Shown here one piece after another: positions 16,651-24,456 of a stretch of DNA of 47,078 nt (positions are counted from its first letter, which is position 1; each line of letters starts with the position of its first letter). Origin of the DNA: Candidatus Woesearchaeota archaeon (GTDB taxonomy: Archaea; Nanobdellota; Nanobdellia; Woesearchaeales; GW2011-AR9); assembly GCA_018302605.1 (NCBI GenBank), contig JAGVZN010000015.1, forward strand, positions 1-47,078, given 5' to 3'. Under the pieces are notes generated by a model that saw nothing but the letters and a program-made list of their open reading frames with translations, was not told the DNA's origin and made no database searches. The position numbers were made by a program, and so were the translations under genes.

Positions 16651-17949
16651 ATGCGCAAATCCATCGCCGTCATCGGGGGACAATTAGGAGACGAAGGAAA
16701 AGGCAAGATCGTTGATTATGTAGTCCAGCAGGCTGCGCAAAAAGTTCACACGACAGATGCTTACCACCGGCCGATTCTTGTCCGCCGGTATCAGGGCGGC
16801 GCCAACGCCGGCCATACGCTCACCGTCAATGGCCAAAGACACGCTCTCCATCTTGTTCCCAGTGGGATTCTCGAACCACAAGCCTACAATCTGATCGACC
16901 AGCAAGTTTTTGTCAATCCGCGCTTTCTTGTAGAAGAGATTCAGAGGCTACAAACAGTTGGTGTGGCTGTCTCTCCCGACAATCTCGGCATTGCCGCTAA
17001 CGCCCAGGTCACGCTGGATTATCATGTTGCTGACGATCAGGTTGATTATACCAAAAAACAGCGTTCTTCTACAGGCAACGGAATCCGCCAGACCGCTGTT
17101 GACAAGCAGAATCGGGTCGGCATCCGCTTTGTGGAATTTCTCGATCAGAAAGCGTTTAGGAATGCTCTGAAAGAACGCTTCCCGAATGGCTTTCCTGAAC
17201 AATACGACTCGTTGGAATCTTTTATCGATAGTTATGCTGCAGAACGGGATTTCCTGCAGGGATTTGTCACCCAAAGCCATGTTGCCAACAAACGCCACGG
17301 CAGAGACTATGAAATCTGGGAAGGGGCGCAAGGAGTTTTGATCGATGTGGACGTGGGATTATACCCCGATGTTACTTCTTCAAATCCGGCGTTCATCCCG
17401 GGAAAGACCGACCTCCGGCTCGGCGTGTTCAAGTTATACAAGAGCAGCGCCGGAACGGGAAAAAGACCATTTGTTTCACAGATGCCGCAAAAATTGCAAC
17501 GTACAGTGAGGAAGCCCTGGGGTGAGTTTGGCACGACGACACATAAGCCTCGAGACATTGGCTGGTTTGATGCCGTAGCCGCAAAGTATGCTGTGGAAGC
17601 GGCACAGATCGATGTCGCCGTGTTCACGTGTGGAGATAAGATGGAGTTGTTATCTCAACTCGGCGTGAAACCGAAAATCGTCGTCAGCTATGATGTTGGC
17701 GGCATCGGATTCAGAGAATGGAATCACTCATTCCACAAACGAGGATTTCTCCATCACGTAACGCCGGTCTTTGAAGAATTTGAACCGTGGAGAAATTTTA
17801 CGGAACAAGATGGAAGAAGCTTAACACCGCAAGCAGCGTGCTATGTTCGGCGCATTGAAGAATTGCTGGAACGGGAATGCATACTCATCGGCACCGGCCC
17901 AGGAAGGGAGGAGATGATTGTCCGGAAAAATCCTTATGATTTGATATAG
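16651..17949 (+). CDS. purA: adenylosuccinate synthetase
   Basis: GTP-dependent conversion of IMP and aspartate to adenylosuccinate, the first committed step to AMP. The 432 residues fit the full-length enzyme. The N-terminal GGQLGDEGKGKIVDY carries the catalytic Asp and P-loop-like GDEGKGK; GGANAGHTL and LHLVPSGIL follow; then the switch-type region around STGNGIRQT, the EGAQGVLIDVDVG motif, VTSSNP and a C-terminal GPGREEM. It is a single gene with its own promoter, downstream of MITE A. No other purine genes are in the window. Confidence 0.95.
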   Translation: MRKSIAVIGGQLGDEGKGKIVDYVVQQAAQKVHTTDAYHRPILVRRYQGGANAGHTLTVNGQRHALHLVPSGILEPQAYNLIDQQVFVNPRFLVEEIQRLQTVGVAVSPDNLGIAANAQVTLDYHVADDQVDYTKKQRSSTGNGIRQTAVDKQNRVGIRFVEFLDQKAFRNALKERFPNGFPEQYDSLESFIDSYAAERDFLQGFVTQSHVANKRHGRDYEIWEGAQGVLIDVDVGLYPDVTSSNPAFIPGKTDLRLGVFKLYKSSAGTGKRPFVSQMPQKLQRTVRKPWGEFGTTTHKPRDIGWFDAVAAKYAVEAAQIDVAVFTCGDKMELLSQLGVKPKIVVSYDVGGIGFREWNHSFHKRGFLHHVTPVFEEFEPWRNFTEQDGRSLTPQAACYVRRIEELLERECILIGTGPGREEMIVRKNPYDLI

Positions 17950-17953
17950 AGAA

Positions 17954-18052
17954 CAACTTTGGAATGTGATCAAGAGTTACGATGAACCGCTTCGCATCCC
18001 CTACAAATACGTGCTGGTTTTCGGAAAGAAGAACAAAAAAGATCAACGATAA
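17954..18052 (+). pseudogene. C-terminal remnant of a methyltransferase-like gene
   Basis: A frame without a start codon encodes LWNVIKSYDEPLRIPYKYVLVFGKK and a basic tail, ending at TAA 18052. The closing strand pair IPYKYVLVFGKK resembles the C-terminus of small class I SAM-dependent methyltransferases. Nothing upstream continues the domain, because purA ends only 4 bp earlier. I read it as a leftover fragment; the family call is tentative. Confidence 0.35.
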
Positions 18053-18074
18053 TAAAAATGATTGAATCAGGGTA

Positions 18075-18359
18075 TCAAACAGTAACACGAAAATATAATT
18101 CTGCTACTTTTTGGATAAGTTCACCAGAACCATCAGTTCTCCTCACCGGGTCACCTGCCCGATAGTTTTGAACCGGCAGAGAACCCTGCTCATTATTGAT
18201 GAGAGAGGCATATCTTTCGAGAGTCGCTTGGGTTTTTCGTTTAAGAATACTCAAGTCTTCCCCAAACTCAACAACGGCCCCGGGGATACCCGGAAAGAAT
18301 GACCAATAACCATCTACTCCATGTACCGCCACGGCGATATAATCCATTTGCTGCGTCAT
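18075..18359 (-). CDS. HicB-like protein without HicA
   Basis: The N-terminal 60 residues (YIAVAVHGVDGYWSFFPGIPG, then LSILKRKTQATLERYASLI) follow the HicB_lk fold: two strands, the DGYW..FPGIPG loop, and a helix. HicB proteins neutralise HicA mRNA interferases. No HicA (short dsRBD-like toxin with conserved His) is adjacent, so this is a solitary relative. The C-terminal 35 residues lack a visible HTH or ribbon-helix-helix domain. A GAGGTG ribosome-binding site lies just before ATG 18359. Confidence 0.6.
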   Translation of the reverse strand: MTQQMDYIAVAVHGVDGYWSFFPGIPGAVVEFGEDLSILKRKTQATLERYASLINNEQGSLPVQNYRAGDPVRRTDGSGELIQKVAELYFRVTV

Positions 18360-18443
18360 CGTAACACCTCTTTGAGAAGAGGAAGAGCATAATCACTTAA
18401 AAATGTTTTTTACAGATAGACAAACTGGTCCTCCATAAACATC

Positions 18444-18707
18444 CTAAATAATATCTTCTTCAGCCACGACGATAAAATCACCGGAAGCAATGACTGCGGA
18501 GAAAGGGATGAGGATCTGCCCATCTTTCGTCTTTTCCAATTCCATTTTATCAGTATACGACGTGGGATTCTTCAAGAGAATATGGATCAGCTCGCCGGAG
18601 CCGATCTCAAAAATCAAGTCAGCAACTTCACCAAATTTTTTGCCGGACTTAGAAACGACGGTCTTCCCCACCAATTCTCGTGAATATAATTTATCTTTGT
18701 CAACCAT
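18444..18707 (-). CDS. PRC-barrel domain protein
   Basis: The 87 residues form one PRC-barrel domain: LYSRELVGKTVVSKSGKKFGEVADLIFEIGSGELIHILL, a loop, then ILIPFSAVIASGDFIVV. Stand-alone archaeal PRC-barrel proteins are conserved, and relatives are linked to cell division and RNA metabolism; the exact role here is unknown. A TTTATATA box on the minus strand at about 18770-18777 and GAGGGTGA before the ATG support a short-leadered transcript. Confidence 0.85.
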   Translation of the reverse strand: MVDKDKLYSRELVGKTVVSKSGKKFGEVADLIFEIGSGELIHILLKNPTSYTDKMELEKTKDGQILIPFSAVIASGDFIVVAEEDII

Positions 18708-18840
18708 GCTGTGTCACCCTCGATTTTCAATCAGATACATCACTCTTCTCGTAAGAGTACAAAAGTGAGTATATAAAGTTTACGGTAATCAATTGATGAC
18801 AATAGAAAACTATTAATAATCTGAATGAAAAGCAGGAAGC

Positions 18841-19620
18841 ATGTATGTTTATGACCTCAATCCGATTCTGCTCCAATTAGGCCCGCTGGAGATCAGATGG
18901 TACGGATTAGTTTATGTTCTCGGCTTCCTCCTCGCTGCCTGGTGGCTGGAGCGGGCGCGCAAGCAGGGAAAGATAGCACTTTCCCAAAATGATGTTTGGG
19001 ATTTCTTCTTCTATCTGATGGTCAGCATGTTGGCCGGCGCCCGTTTGTTCATGGTCTTCTGGGAGCCGCAGATTTATCTGTACAATCCGCTCAATCTCTT
19101 GAAGATTTGGGAAGGAGGAATGAGTTTTCATGGGGCATTCGTCGGCATGGTCATCGCCGGCTGGTGGCTCTGCCGCGCAAAGAAGCTCGATTTCTGGAAA
19201 CTTGCGGATGTCATTTCTGTTCCGGCGATGTTTGCGCTCGCCCTCGGGAGGATTGCCAACTTTGTGAACGGAGAATTAGTTGGGAGAGTGTGGAATGGAA
19301 GATGGTGTGTTGTCTTTCCAGAATATGGTGACGCTTGTCGCCATCCCAGCCAGATCTATGCTGCCGTGAAACGTTTCCTGGTTTTGGGCTGGCTGGTGTG
19401 GTTAAGTAATCGGAAAGAGTTTACTCCCGGATTCATCTTCTGGAATTTTGTCTTTTTTGAGGGACTGGGCCGGATTATCGTCGATTTTTTCCGGGAGGAC
19501 CCACTGTATTTTGGTTTCAGTCTCGGACAATGGTTCAGCCTGGCCATGGTCATTGTTGCTTTGTGGTTCTTCTGGAAGAGACATCAAGAAGATTGGAAGA
19601 AATTGATCAAAAAGTCATAA
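18841..19620 (+). CDS. lgt: prolipoprotein diacylglyceryl transferase (Lgt)
   Basis: Lgt transfers a diacylglyceryl group to the lipobox Cys of prolipoproteins at the membrane. The 259-residue protein has about seven membrane spans and the family landmarks: the IRWYGLVYVLGF start, GGMSFHGAFVG (His97), the Lgt signature GRIANFVNGELVG (R137, N140, E145), RHPSQIY and a late GLGRIIVDFFRED with the Arg matching E. coli R239. The bacterial enzyme uses phosphatidylglycerol; in an archaeon the donor would be an ether lipid (inference). AGGAAG lies 3-8 bp before the ATG. No lspA is in the window. It is convergent with the ABCE1 gene. Confidence 0.92.
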   Translation: MYVYDLNPILLQLGPLEIRWYGLVYVLGFLLAAWWLERARKQGKIALSQNDVWDFFFYLMVSMLAGARLFMVFWEPQIYLYNPLNLLKIWEGGMSFHGAFVGMVIAGWWLCRAKKLDFWKLADVISVPAMFALALGRIANFVNGELVGRVWNGRWCVVFPEYGDACRHPSQIYAAVKRFLVLGWLVWLSNRKEFTPGFIFWNFVFFEGLGRIIVDFFREDPLYFGFSLGQWFSLAMVIVALWFFWKRHQEDWKKLIKKS

Positions 19621-19757
19621 AAGTGCGGGAAAGCGTCTCACCTCGCTCTTAAGAGCGAGAGGCTTGAACAGAGACGCTTTCTAATCCCCGCACTTTGTGA
19701 CATAAATAGGCTAGAAAGCCCATTCATCCTCATCTTAAAAGAAGAGGCTTTCTGGTC
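19620..19757. terminator. two nested hairpins between convergent lgt and ABCE1 genes
   Basis: Hairpin 1 (about 19620-19698) has outer arms AAGTGCGGG / CCCGCACTT, middle arms AAAGCGTCTC / GAGACGCTTT and an inner perfect palindrome CTCGCTCTTAAGAGCGAG. Hairpin 2 (about 19707-19759) has arms AGAAAGCC / GGCTTTCT and an inner CCTC-TCTT / AAGA-GAGG pairing. Both fill the whole gap between the two gene ends. They may stop or process transcripts from both sides; being GC-rich and lacking long T runs, they differ from ordinary archaeal terminators. A mobile origin is possible, but I saw no target duplication. Confidence 0.5.
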
Positions 19758-21524
19758 CTATTGGCCGTACCATTTCCCCGTTTCCCGTTGTTCACGATCT
19801 TTGACACTGCCCGGATTATTGATCCGCGGACGGTGCGAAGCTGGATCACGGCGCAGGGTAATTCCTAAATACTGCAAAAACGCATTCATTCCTTCTTCTA
19901 ATGGAAACGGCCCGCGCAGGAGACCGTTCTGCGCCGGAGTTCCAGAGAAGACGATCAACCGATCAGAAATGTAATCCATGAACAGGAGATCGTGATCAAC
20001 AACAAGGATGGTGGCATCGCGTTCCTGAGCGATTGTTTTGATCACTTTGGAAACGATCAGACGCTGTTCAACATCAAGATATGCCGAAGGCTCGTCTAAC
20101 AGGAAAAGCTGGGCATCCTGAGACAAGCAGTGGGCGATGGCCACGCGCTGCAGCTGGCCGCCAGAGAGTTCGCCCAATTTTTGACTGAAGAGTCTTTCGA
20201 TGTCCAGCGGCTTGATCAGCTGATGCGGATAACGGTCCACGGCCGTCTGCAGGAATTCACTGACGAGCAGATTAGAGTTTGTCTCCATGTATTGCGGCTT
20301 GTAGGCAACTTTAACCTGCGTATCGACACTGCCAGAATCCGGCAGGATGAGGCCGGCAAGAATTTTGATGAACGATGTTTTCCCAATGCCGTTTTCTCCC
20401 AGAATCCCGACAATTTCATTCTTGTATAAAGTGCCGCGTTCTGTCCGAAGATGAAATTGGCCCAATTGTTTCTGCAGATTGTCCCAAGAGATAAGACTGC
20501 GGGGAAGAATCTTGCGCGCATCCTGCGTCTTGTCGAATTTAAGCGGACGATCACGGAAACGGACGTTTTCTTCTTTGAGATAACCATCTAAAAACGCATT
20601 GATTCCTTCGCGTGCAGATTTGACGCCGGAGACGACACCAAACGCCCCTTCTTGCCCATACATGATATTGATGAGATCGGTCATGTAATCAAGGATGATC
20701 AAATCGTGCTCAATGGCCAGGATAGCTTTCTCCGGAGAAGCTAAAGAACGGATGAAGAGGGAAACACTGATCCGCTGCCGGATGTCGAGATACGATGACG
20801 GCTCATCAAACAGGAACAGATTAGCGTCTTTCAACACCGCAGCGGCAATGGCCGTACGCTGCAGTTCGCCGCCGGAAATCGTCGAGATATCGTTGTCCAG
20901 GACAGGAGTAAGATGTAATTGCTCGGCAATCGCCGAAAGTTGATTTCGCACGTCAGTTTTTGCCAGTAATTCACGCACTGTGCCGGAGAATTGTTTTGGG
21001 ATCAGATCCACCTGTTGGGGCTTGTAGGAAAGAGAGATCTCGTTCTGGTGAAGTTTTTCCATAAAGCGCTGAGTTTCTGTGCCTTTGAAATAAGCGATGA
21101 CCTCTTTGAAGTCGGGAGGATTATCCCACCGGCCCAAATTCGGTTTGAGGATATTGCCCATTATTTTGAGCGCAGTTGATTTCCCGATACCATTTCTTCC
21201 TAAAATGCCCGTTACCTGGCCAAAGACCGGAGAAGGCAGGGAATATAATTCAAACAGGTTCTCCCCATAACGATGGACAGGATCTTTATTCAGCGTATCT
21301 GGAAGATTGATGATCTGGATAGCACCAAAGGGACAGCGATTTGGACAGATGCCGCAGCCAGTGCAGAGAAATTCATCAATGCGCGCTTTTTTCCCAGGGT
21401 CATCACCCGGGAAAATACAATCTGCCCCGGCGCGGTTGACCGGGCACAATTTAGCACAGAGATAATTTCCACATTCCATCGGGTGGCATTTTTCCCGGTC
21501 AATGATTGCCAGACGTTTACGCAT
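19758..21524 (-). CDS. ribosome recycling factor ABCE1 (Rli1)
   Basis: ABCE1 splits ribosomes after termination together with aRF1/aPelota. The 588 residues show the full layout. N-terminal iron-sulphur clusters span the first 75 residues (CHPMECGNYLCAKLCP; CTGCGICPNRCPFGAI). The first ABC domain has Walker A GRNGIGKST and signature SGGELQRTAIAAA; a hinge follows; the second ABC domain has GENGIGKTS, LSGGQLQRVAIAH and LLDEPSAYLD. A minus-strand AATATAAAA box about 24 bp before ATG 21524 makes the mRNA leaderless. MITE B lies directly upstream of that promoter. Confidence 0.97.
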   Translation of the reverse strand: MRKRLAIIDREKCHPMECGNYLCAKLCPVNRAGADCIFPGDDPGKKARIDEFLCTGCGICPNRCPFGAIQIINLPDTLNKDPVHRYGENLFELYSLPSPVFGQVTGILGRNGIGKSTALKIMGNILKPNLGRWDNPPDFKEVIAYFKGTETQRFMEKLHQNEISLSYKPQQVDLIPKQFSGTVRELLAKTDVRNQLSAIAEQLHLTPVLDNDISTISGGELQRTAIAAAVLKDANLFLFDEPSSYLDIRQRISVSLFIRSLASPEKAILAIEHDLIILDYMTDLINIMYGQEGAFGVVSGVKSAREGINAFLDGYLKEENVRFRDRPLKFDKTQDARKILPRSLISWDNLQKQLGQFHLRTERGTLYKNEIVGILGENGIGKTSFIKILAGLILPDSGSVDTQVKVAYKPQYMETNSNLLVSEFLQTAVDRYPHQLIKPLDIERLFSQKLGELSGGQLQRVAIAHCLSQDAQLFLLDEPSAYLDVEQRLIVSKVIKTIAQERDATILVVDHDLLFMDYISDRLIVFSGTPAQNGLLRGPFPLEEGMNAFLQYLGITLRRDPASHRPRINNPGSVKDREQRETGKWYGQ

Positions 21525-21560
21525 CGGGAGTTATTGTGCTCATTGTTTTATATTCCTTTT

Positions 21561-21748
21561 GGTAAGTTGTACGTATAGTTAAGTCTGTGCGGGCTTGGTC
21601 AAGATGGCCTGCCGAGCGTTGCGATTGGACAGAAAGATAAAAGTCTCGCTCATCTCTAAATAGGGTTTTGTCATGAAGCTGGAAACAAACTAAGCGAGAC
21701 GAGGCAGGTCGACCTGCCCAAGCACAGACTTAATACGCACGGTAAGTT
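21561..21748. mobile_element. MITE family B: 172-bp element with TIRs and 8-bp target duplication
   Basis: The element spans 21569-21740. Left end GTACGTATAGTTAAGTCTGT and right end (complement) GTGCGTATTAAGTCTGTGC are imperfect terminal inverted repeats. GGTAAGTT occurs directly on both sides (21561-21568, 21741-21748), read as an 8-bp target duplication. Inside lie GTCTCGCT / AGCGAGAC arms and the palindrome GGCAGGTCGACCTGCC. No coding capacity. It sits between the divergent TATA boxes of ABCE1 and the 54-aa zinc protein. A partial copy of the left half is at 35112-35171. Confidence 0.85.
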
Positions 21749-21778
21749 TTAAATAAAAAAGCCACCCCTTAACCAAAA

Positions 21779-21943
21779 ATGGTCAAATGCAGTATCTGCG
21801 GAAGCGTGGTTCCGGAATTATTCTTAGAAAAGATCAAAGGAACAGTTCTGCGTCAGCCGGGCTCCAAAAAACAGTATCCGATCTGTTTTGCCTGCCAGAA
21901 GAAATGGCCGACAAAAGAGGAATTGCTGGCGAAAGTGAAATAG
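21779..21943 (+). CDS. small zinc-ribbon protein, 54 aa
   Basis: A short frame from ATG 21779 with two Cys pairs (CSIC near the N-terminus, CFAC near residue 40) around a basic GTVLRQPGSKKQYPIC segment, forming a four-cysteine zinc ribbon followed by KKWPTKEELLAKVK. This layout resembles small conserved archaeal zinc-ribbon proteins presumed to bind nucleic acid. A TTTTAAATAAA box about 27 bp upstream predicts a leaderless mRNA. The actual function is unknown. Confidence 0.75.
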   Translation: MVKCSICGSVVPELFLEKIKGTVLRQPGSKKQYPICFACQKKWPTKEELLAKVK

Positions 21944-22064
21944 GTGGGAGAATAAGAATAATTTTAAAAAGGGCTCTCTTTTCTAGCGGAATGAAGCTTT
22001 GAGTATAATAAATATCCCTAGACTCCGAATAAATAATAGGATATTTATGATATCAAAAAAGCAT

Positions 22065-22178
22065 GCCCCTGTAGCTCAGCGGTAGAGCGGCAGTTTCGTA
22101 GATCAAAACTGGTGCTGGGAAAATCCCTCGCCGGATCGGAAGAACTGCAGGTCACGCGTTCAAGTCGCGTCAGGGGCT
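22065..22178 (+). tRNA. tRNA-Thr(CGT) with 42-nt intron
   Basis: Acceptor stem GCCCCTG pairs with CAGGGGC and the discriminator is T, as in archaeal tRNA-Thr. D arm GCTC...GAGC, anticodon stem GCAGT/ACTGC, T arm ACGCG-TTCAAGT-CGCGT. The anticodon CGT is at 22097-22099. An intron at 22101-22142 follows position 37. The splice site is a textbook bulge-helix-bulge: anticodon stem, central 4-bp helix TTCG/CGGA, 3-nt bulges TAG and AGA cut after their second base, then inner ATC/GAT pairs. GATATTTAT about 26 bp upstream may be the promoter, and T runs follow the 3' end. No CCA is encoded. Confidence 0.93.
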
Positions 22179-22349
22179 CTCTTTTTCGAGATTTTCCACA
22201 AAGTTCTCTTTTTCGGCACAATCCATTTTGTGAGTGATGGTGAGCCGTCGCTGAAGCCAATTTTAAGAAATTTCAGAGATACAGAAGAAAATTGGCCCAG
22301 TTCCAGTATTATCCCAATCTTTATATAGGAGGAACAGGAAATTCTGCCA

Positions 22350-23216
22350 ATGAATACTCTCCTGGTTGGAGAAATCCACCTCTCTGCTGAAGAACTATTA
22401 GGGAAGAACACCCAACTTCTAAAAATAACCAATGAACAATTTCTGCAAACAAAGTCTTTTCCTGATGTCCAAGCCGTCGTTCTCAGGACATTTACCCCGC
22501 TGAAGACAGCAGAGCTGCAAAAATTCCCGGAGCTGAGATACGTCGTTGCGTGCAGTGTGGGAACAGATAATCTCGACCTGGGAGCATTAAAACAGAGAAA
22601 TATCCAGCTCGTCCATTGTCCGGGAACGAATGCAAATAGCGTCGCCGAACATACTCTTTATCTGATGCTTTCGTTATTGCGTGAAGATGCCCAAAAACCG
22701 TATGCCGAATTGAAAAACAAGACGGTCGGTCTCATCGGATTTGGCGCGATCGGCAAGCTCGTCGCCAAGAAATTGCAGGGATTCCAGGCACGTCTTATCG
22801 CTTTTGATGTGATCGAGCAAGATCCAAAAGTTCTGACGGAGTTGGGAGTGGAGATGAAAGATTATGACACTGTTTTGCGGGAAGCAGATTTACTGACAAT
22901 TCATGTGCCATTAAATAGACACACGGAGAAGATGATTACTTCCACAAGCTTTGAGCGGATGAAGTGGAATTGCTTTTTGATTAATACGTCCCGGGCGGAA
23001 GTCGTCCACGAAGAGGATTTGCTCCAGGAGTACCGGGATGGCCGATTTAGGGGAATTGCTCTAGATGTCTGTTCTCCCCAATTGAAAGAGAAAATGAACA
23101 AAGGAAATGTGCTGATCACGGACCATTGCGCAGCCCAGGGAGAGGATTCATTCCGGGAGCAGTGCATAAAGCCGGTAGAAGAATTTGTACGGATAATGAA
23201 TGGTGGCAGCCACTAA
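22350..23216 (+). CDS. D-isomer-specific 2-hydroxyacid dehydrogenase
   Basis: NAD-dependent oxidoreductase of the phosphoglycerate/D-lactate dehydrogenase superfamily. 288 residues, slightly short. The NAD-binding fold shows GLIGFGAIGKLVAKKL with an acidic residue after the next strand (AFDVIE), HVPLNRHTEKMI, INTSRAEVVHEEDL with the substrate Arg replaced by the SRAE context, and DVCSP. The late DHCAAQ supplies the catalytic His region, normally PH.A. The exact substrate cannot be told. CTTTATATAGG about 30 bp upstream acts as TATA box and overlaps an AGGAGG. It is a single gene. Confidence 0.85.
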   Translation: MNTLLVGEIHLSAEELLGKNTQLLKITNEQFLQTKSFPDVQAVVLRTFTPLKTAELQKFPELRYVVACSVGTDNLDLGALKQRNIQLVHCPGTNANSVAEHTLYLMLSLLREDAQKPYAELKNKTVGLIGFGAIGKLVAKKLQGFQARLIAFDVIEQDPKVLTELGVEMKDYDTVLREADLLTIHVPLNRHTEKMITSTSFERMKWNCFLINTSRAEVVHEEDLLQEYRDGRFRGIALDVCSPQLKEKMNKGNVLITDHCAAQGEDSFREQCIKPVEEFVRIMNGGSH

Positions 23217-23259
23217 TCCACCATAAATTATATAAACCAACTTCTCAGAAACCCCTCTG

Positions 23260-23997
23260 ATGATGGCCACCACCGAATTAAAAGTAGAAAAACTGGAAGC
23301 TGTGGAGACCAAGCCTGAACTGCAACCAGATCCGCTCCTGCACCAGAAAAAGAAAGAACGGAAACAGCTAGTCACGATCATCATTGTCATTGCCGTCCTG
23401 CTGGCGCTGGGATCGGGAACATTTTCTCTCTTTCATTTCTCTAAAGCGCCGCAGGCCTTGCCTGTTGACGAACTGCATGATCTCAATAGGCAGGGAAAAC
23501 TTTCTTCGGAACGGGGATACATGTACGAAGGCAATAGTATCGTGATGACTGAAGGGTTGTGGTGGTCGGATGTTTTTTTTGCGGGGACAATGTTTAAAGT
23601 GCCGCTTCACTTCGGCCCGCGAGATGTAGAGGAAATTGCTATCTCTGGACAATTAAACAGCTCTTTTAATGATGAGCCGGACATTTATGTTGCCATCGAC
23701 CCAGAAGTTTCCGATAAATATTATACTCTCGCCATCTCGGAGTTAAGCCTCAATCTGGCAAAAATCATGAATCGCGCGCCGATCGGCTCTTGTACTCAAG
23801 AGAACGAAAATGTCTGCTTCGAACGGGAAATCATCAATTGTGAGAAGACGAGAGGGAAACCAGTGATCGAATTTGAATATAGTGAAATCCCTTCCGTCCA
23901 GCTTGCTGGTTCGTGTATCAAGATTACCGGCCAAGGGTATAATCTCACAAAATCTGTCGATCGGTTATTATATCAATGGTATGGGATTATGAAATGA
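23260..23997 (+). CDS. single-pass membrane protein, unknown
   Basis: 245 residues: a charged cytoplasmic N-terminus (1-36), one membrane span (about 37-60), and an outward domain of about 185 residues with strands, four cysteines (CTQENENVC, C, SC) likely in disulfides, and a hydrophobic C-terminal helix. The family is unknown to me. TTATATAAA at 23228-23236 lies about 27 bp before ATG 23260, so the mRNA is leaderless. The stop overlaps ATG of the VOC gene (ATGA), showing translational coupling. Confidence 0.65.
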   Translation: MMATTELKVEKLEAVETKPELQPDPLLHQKKKERKQLVTIIIVIAVLLALGSGTFSLFHFSKAPQALPVDELHDLNRQGKLSSERGYMYEGNSIVMTEGLWWSDVFFAGTMFKVPLHFGPRDVEEIAISGQLNSSFNDEPDIYVAIDPEVSDKYYTLAISELSLNLAKIMNRAPIGSCTQENENVCFEREIINCEKTRGKPVIEFEYSEIPSVQLAGSCIKITGQGYNLTKSVDRLLYQWYGIMK

Positions 23998-24344
23998 GTG
24001 GGATAGTTCTTTCTTTGGTTGTTTTACAAAGTCAAAATATAGAAGATACACGATTATTTTACCAGCACCTATTGGGCGAAGAGCTCAAAGAGGAACAGCA
24101 CGGGAACGGCCCAAAACATTATTCGTGTTTATTGGGAGAATTCATTTTAGAGATCTATCCACAACGAACTAACGAGAGAGGAACTGATCAGCTGGGATTT
24201 GTCGTTGATTCTTTAGAACAGATTTTAGACTGTGTTGCTCCCGAATATGTACGACGTGGGCCGTTTGATACTGTTGACGGGCGAGGGCTACTCTTACGTG
24301 ATCCGGATGGAAGATTAGTGTATCTGGAAGAAAAGAGAACGTGA
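23994..24344 (+). CDS. VOC/glyoxalase-like protein
   Basis: A vicinal-oxygen-chelate fold of 116 residues. It shows the MSGIVLSLVVLQSQNIEDTRLFYQHLLG start with the beta-alpha-beta pattern, then LGEFILEIYPQ, DQLGFVVDSLEQ and the closing LLRDPDGRLVYLEE with its metal-binding Glu. It lacks a full second repeat, so it probably dimerises. The start is ATG 23994 (ATGA overlap with the upstream gene). The substrate is unknown. It is convergent with the gene at 24457. Confidence 0.8.
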   Translation: MSGIVLSLVVLQSQNIEDTRLFYQHLLGEELKEEQHGNGPKHYSCLLGEFILEIYPQRTNERGTDQLGFVVDSLEQILDCVAPEYVRRGPFDTVDGRGLLLRDPDGRLVYLEEKRT

Positions 24345-24355
24345 TGTTCTTAGCA

Positions 24356-24453
24356 TAATAGCAAATCTCCTTAATGATAGAACATTGGGGAGATTTGCTA
24401 GAATAGTAAATCGCAACAAAAAAAGTTCAAAAATTATTGCGATTTACTATAAC
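24356..24453. terminator. pair of related 12-bp hairpins between convergent genes
   Basis: Hairpin 1: TAGCAAATCTCC (24359-24370) pairs exactly with GGAGATTTGCTA (24389-24400). Hairpin 2: TAGTAAATCGCA (24404-24415) pairs exactly with TGCGATTTACTA (24438-24449). The arms of the two hairpins are near-copies of each other. The pair fills the gap between two convergent gene ends and probably works as a two-way terminator or RNA-stabilising structure (inference). Confidence 0.55.
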
Positions 24454-24456
24454 ATC

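Noticed and set aside
16445-16687. 80-codon plus-strand frame
   Set aside because: It runs through MITE A and into purA in another frame, with no start signals.
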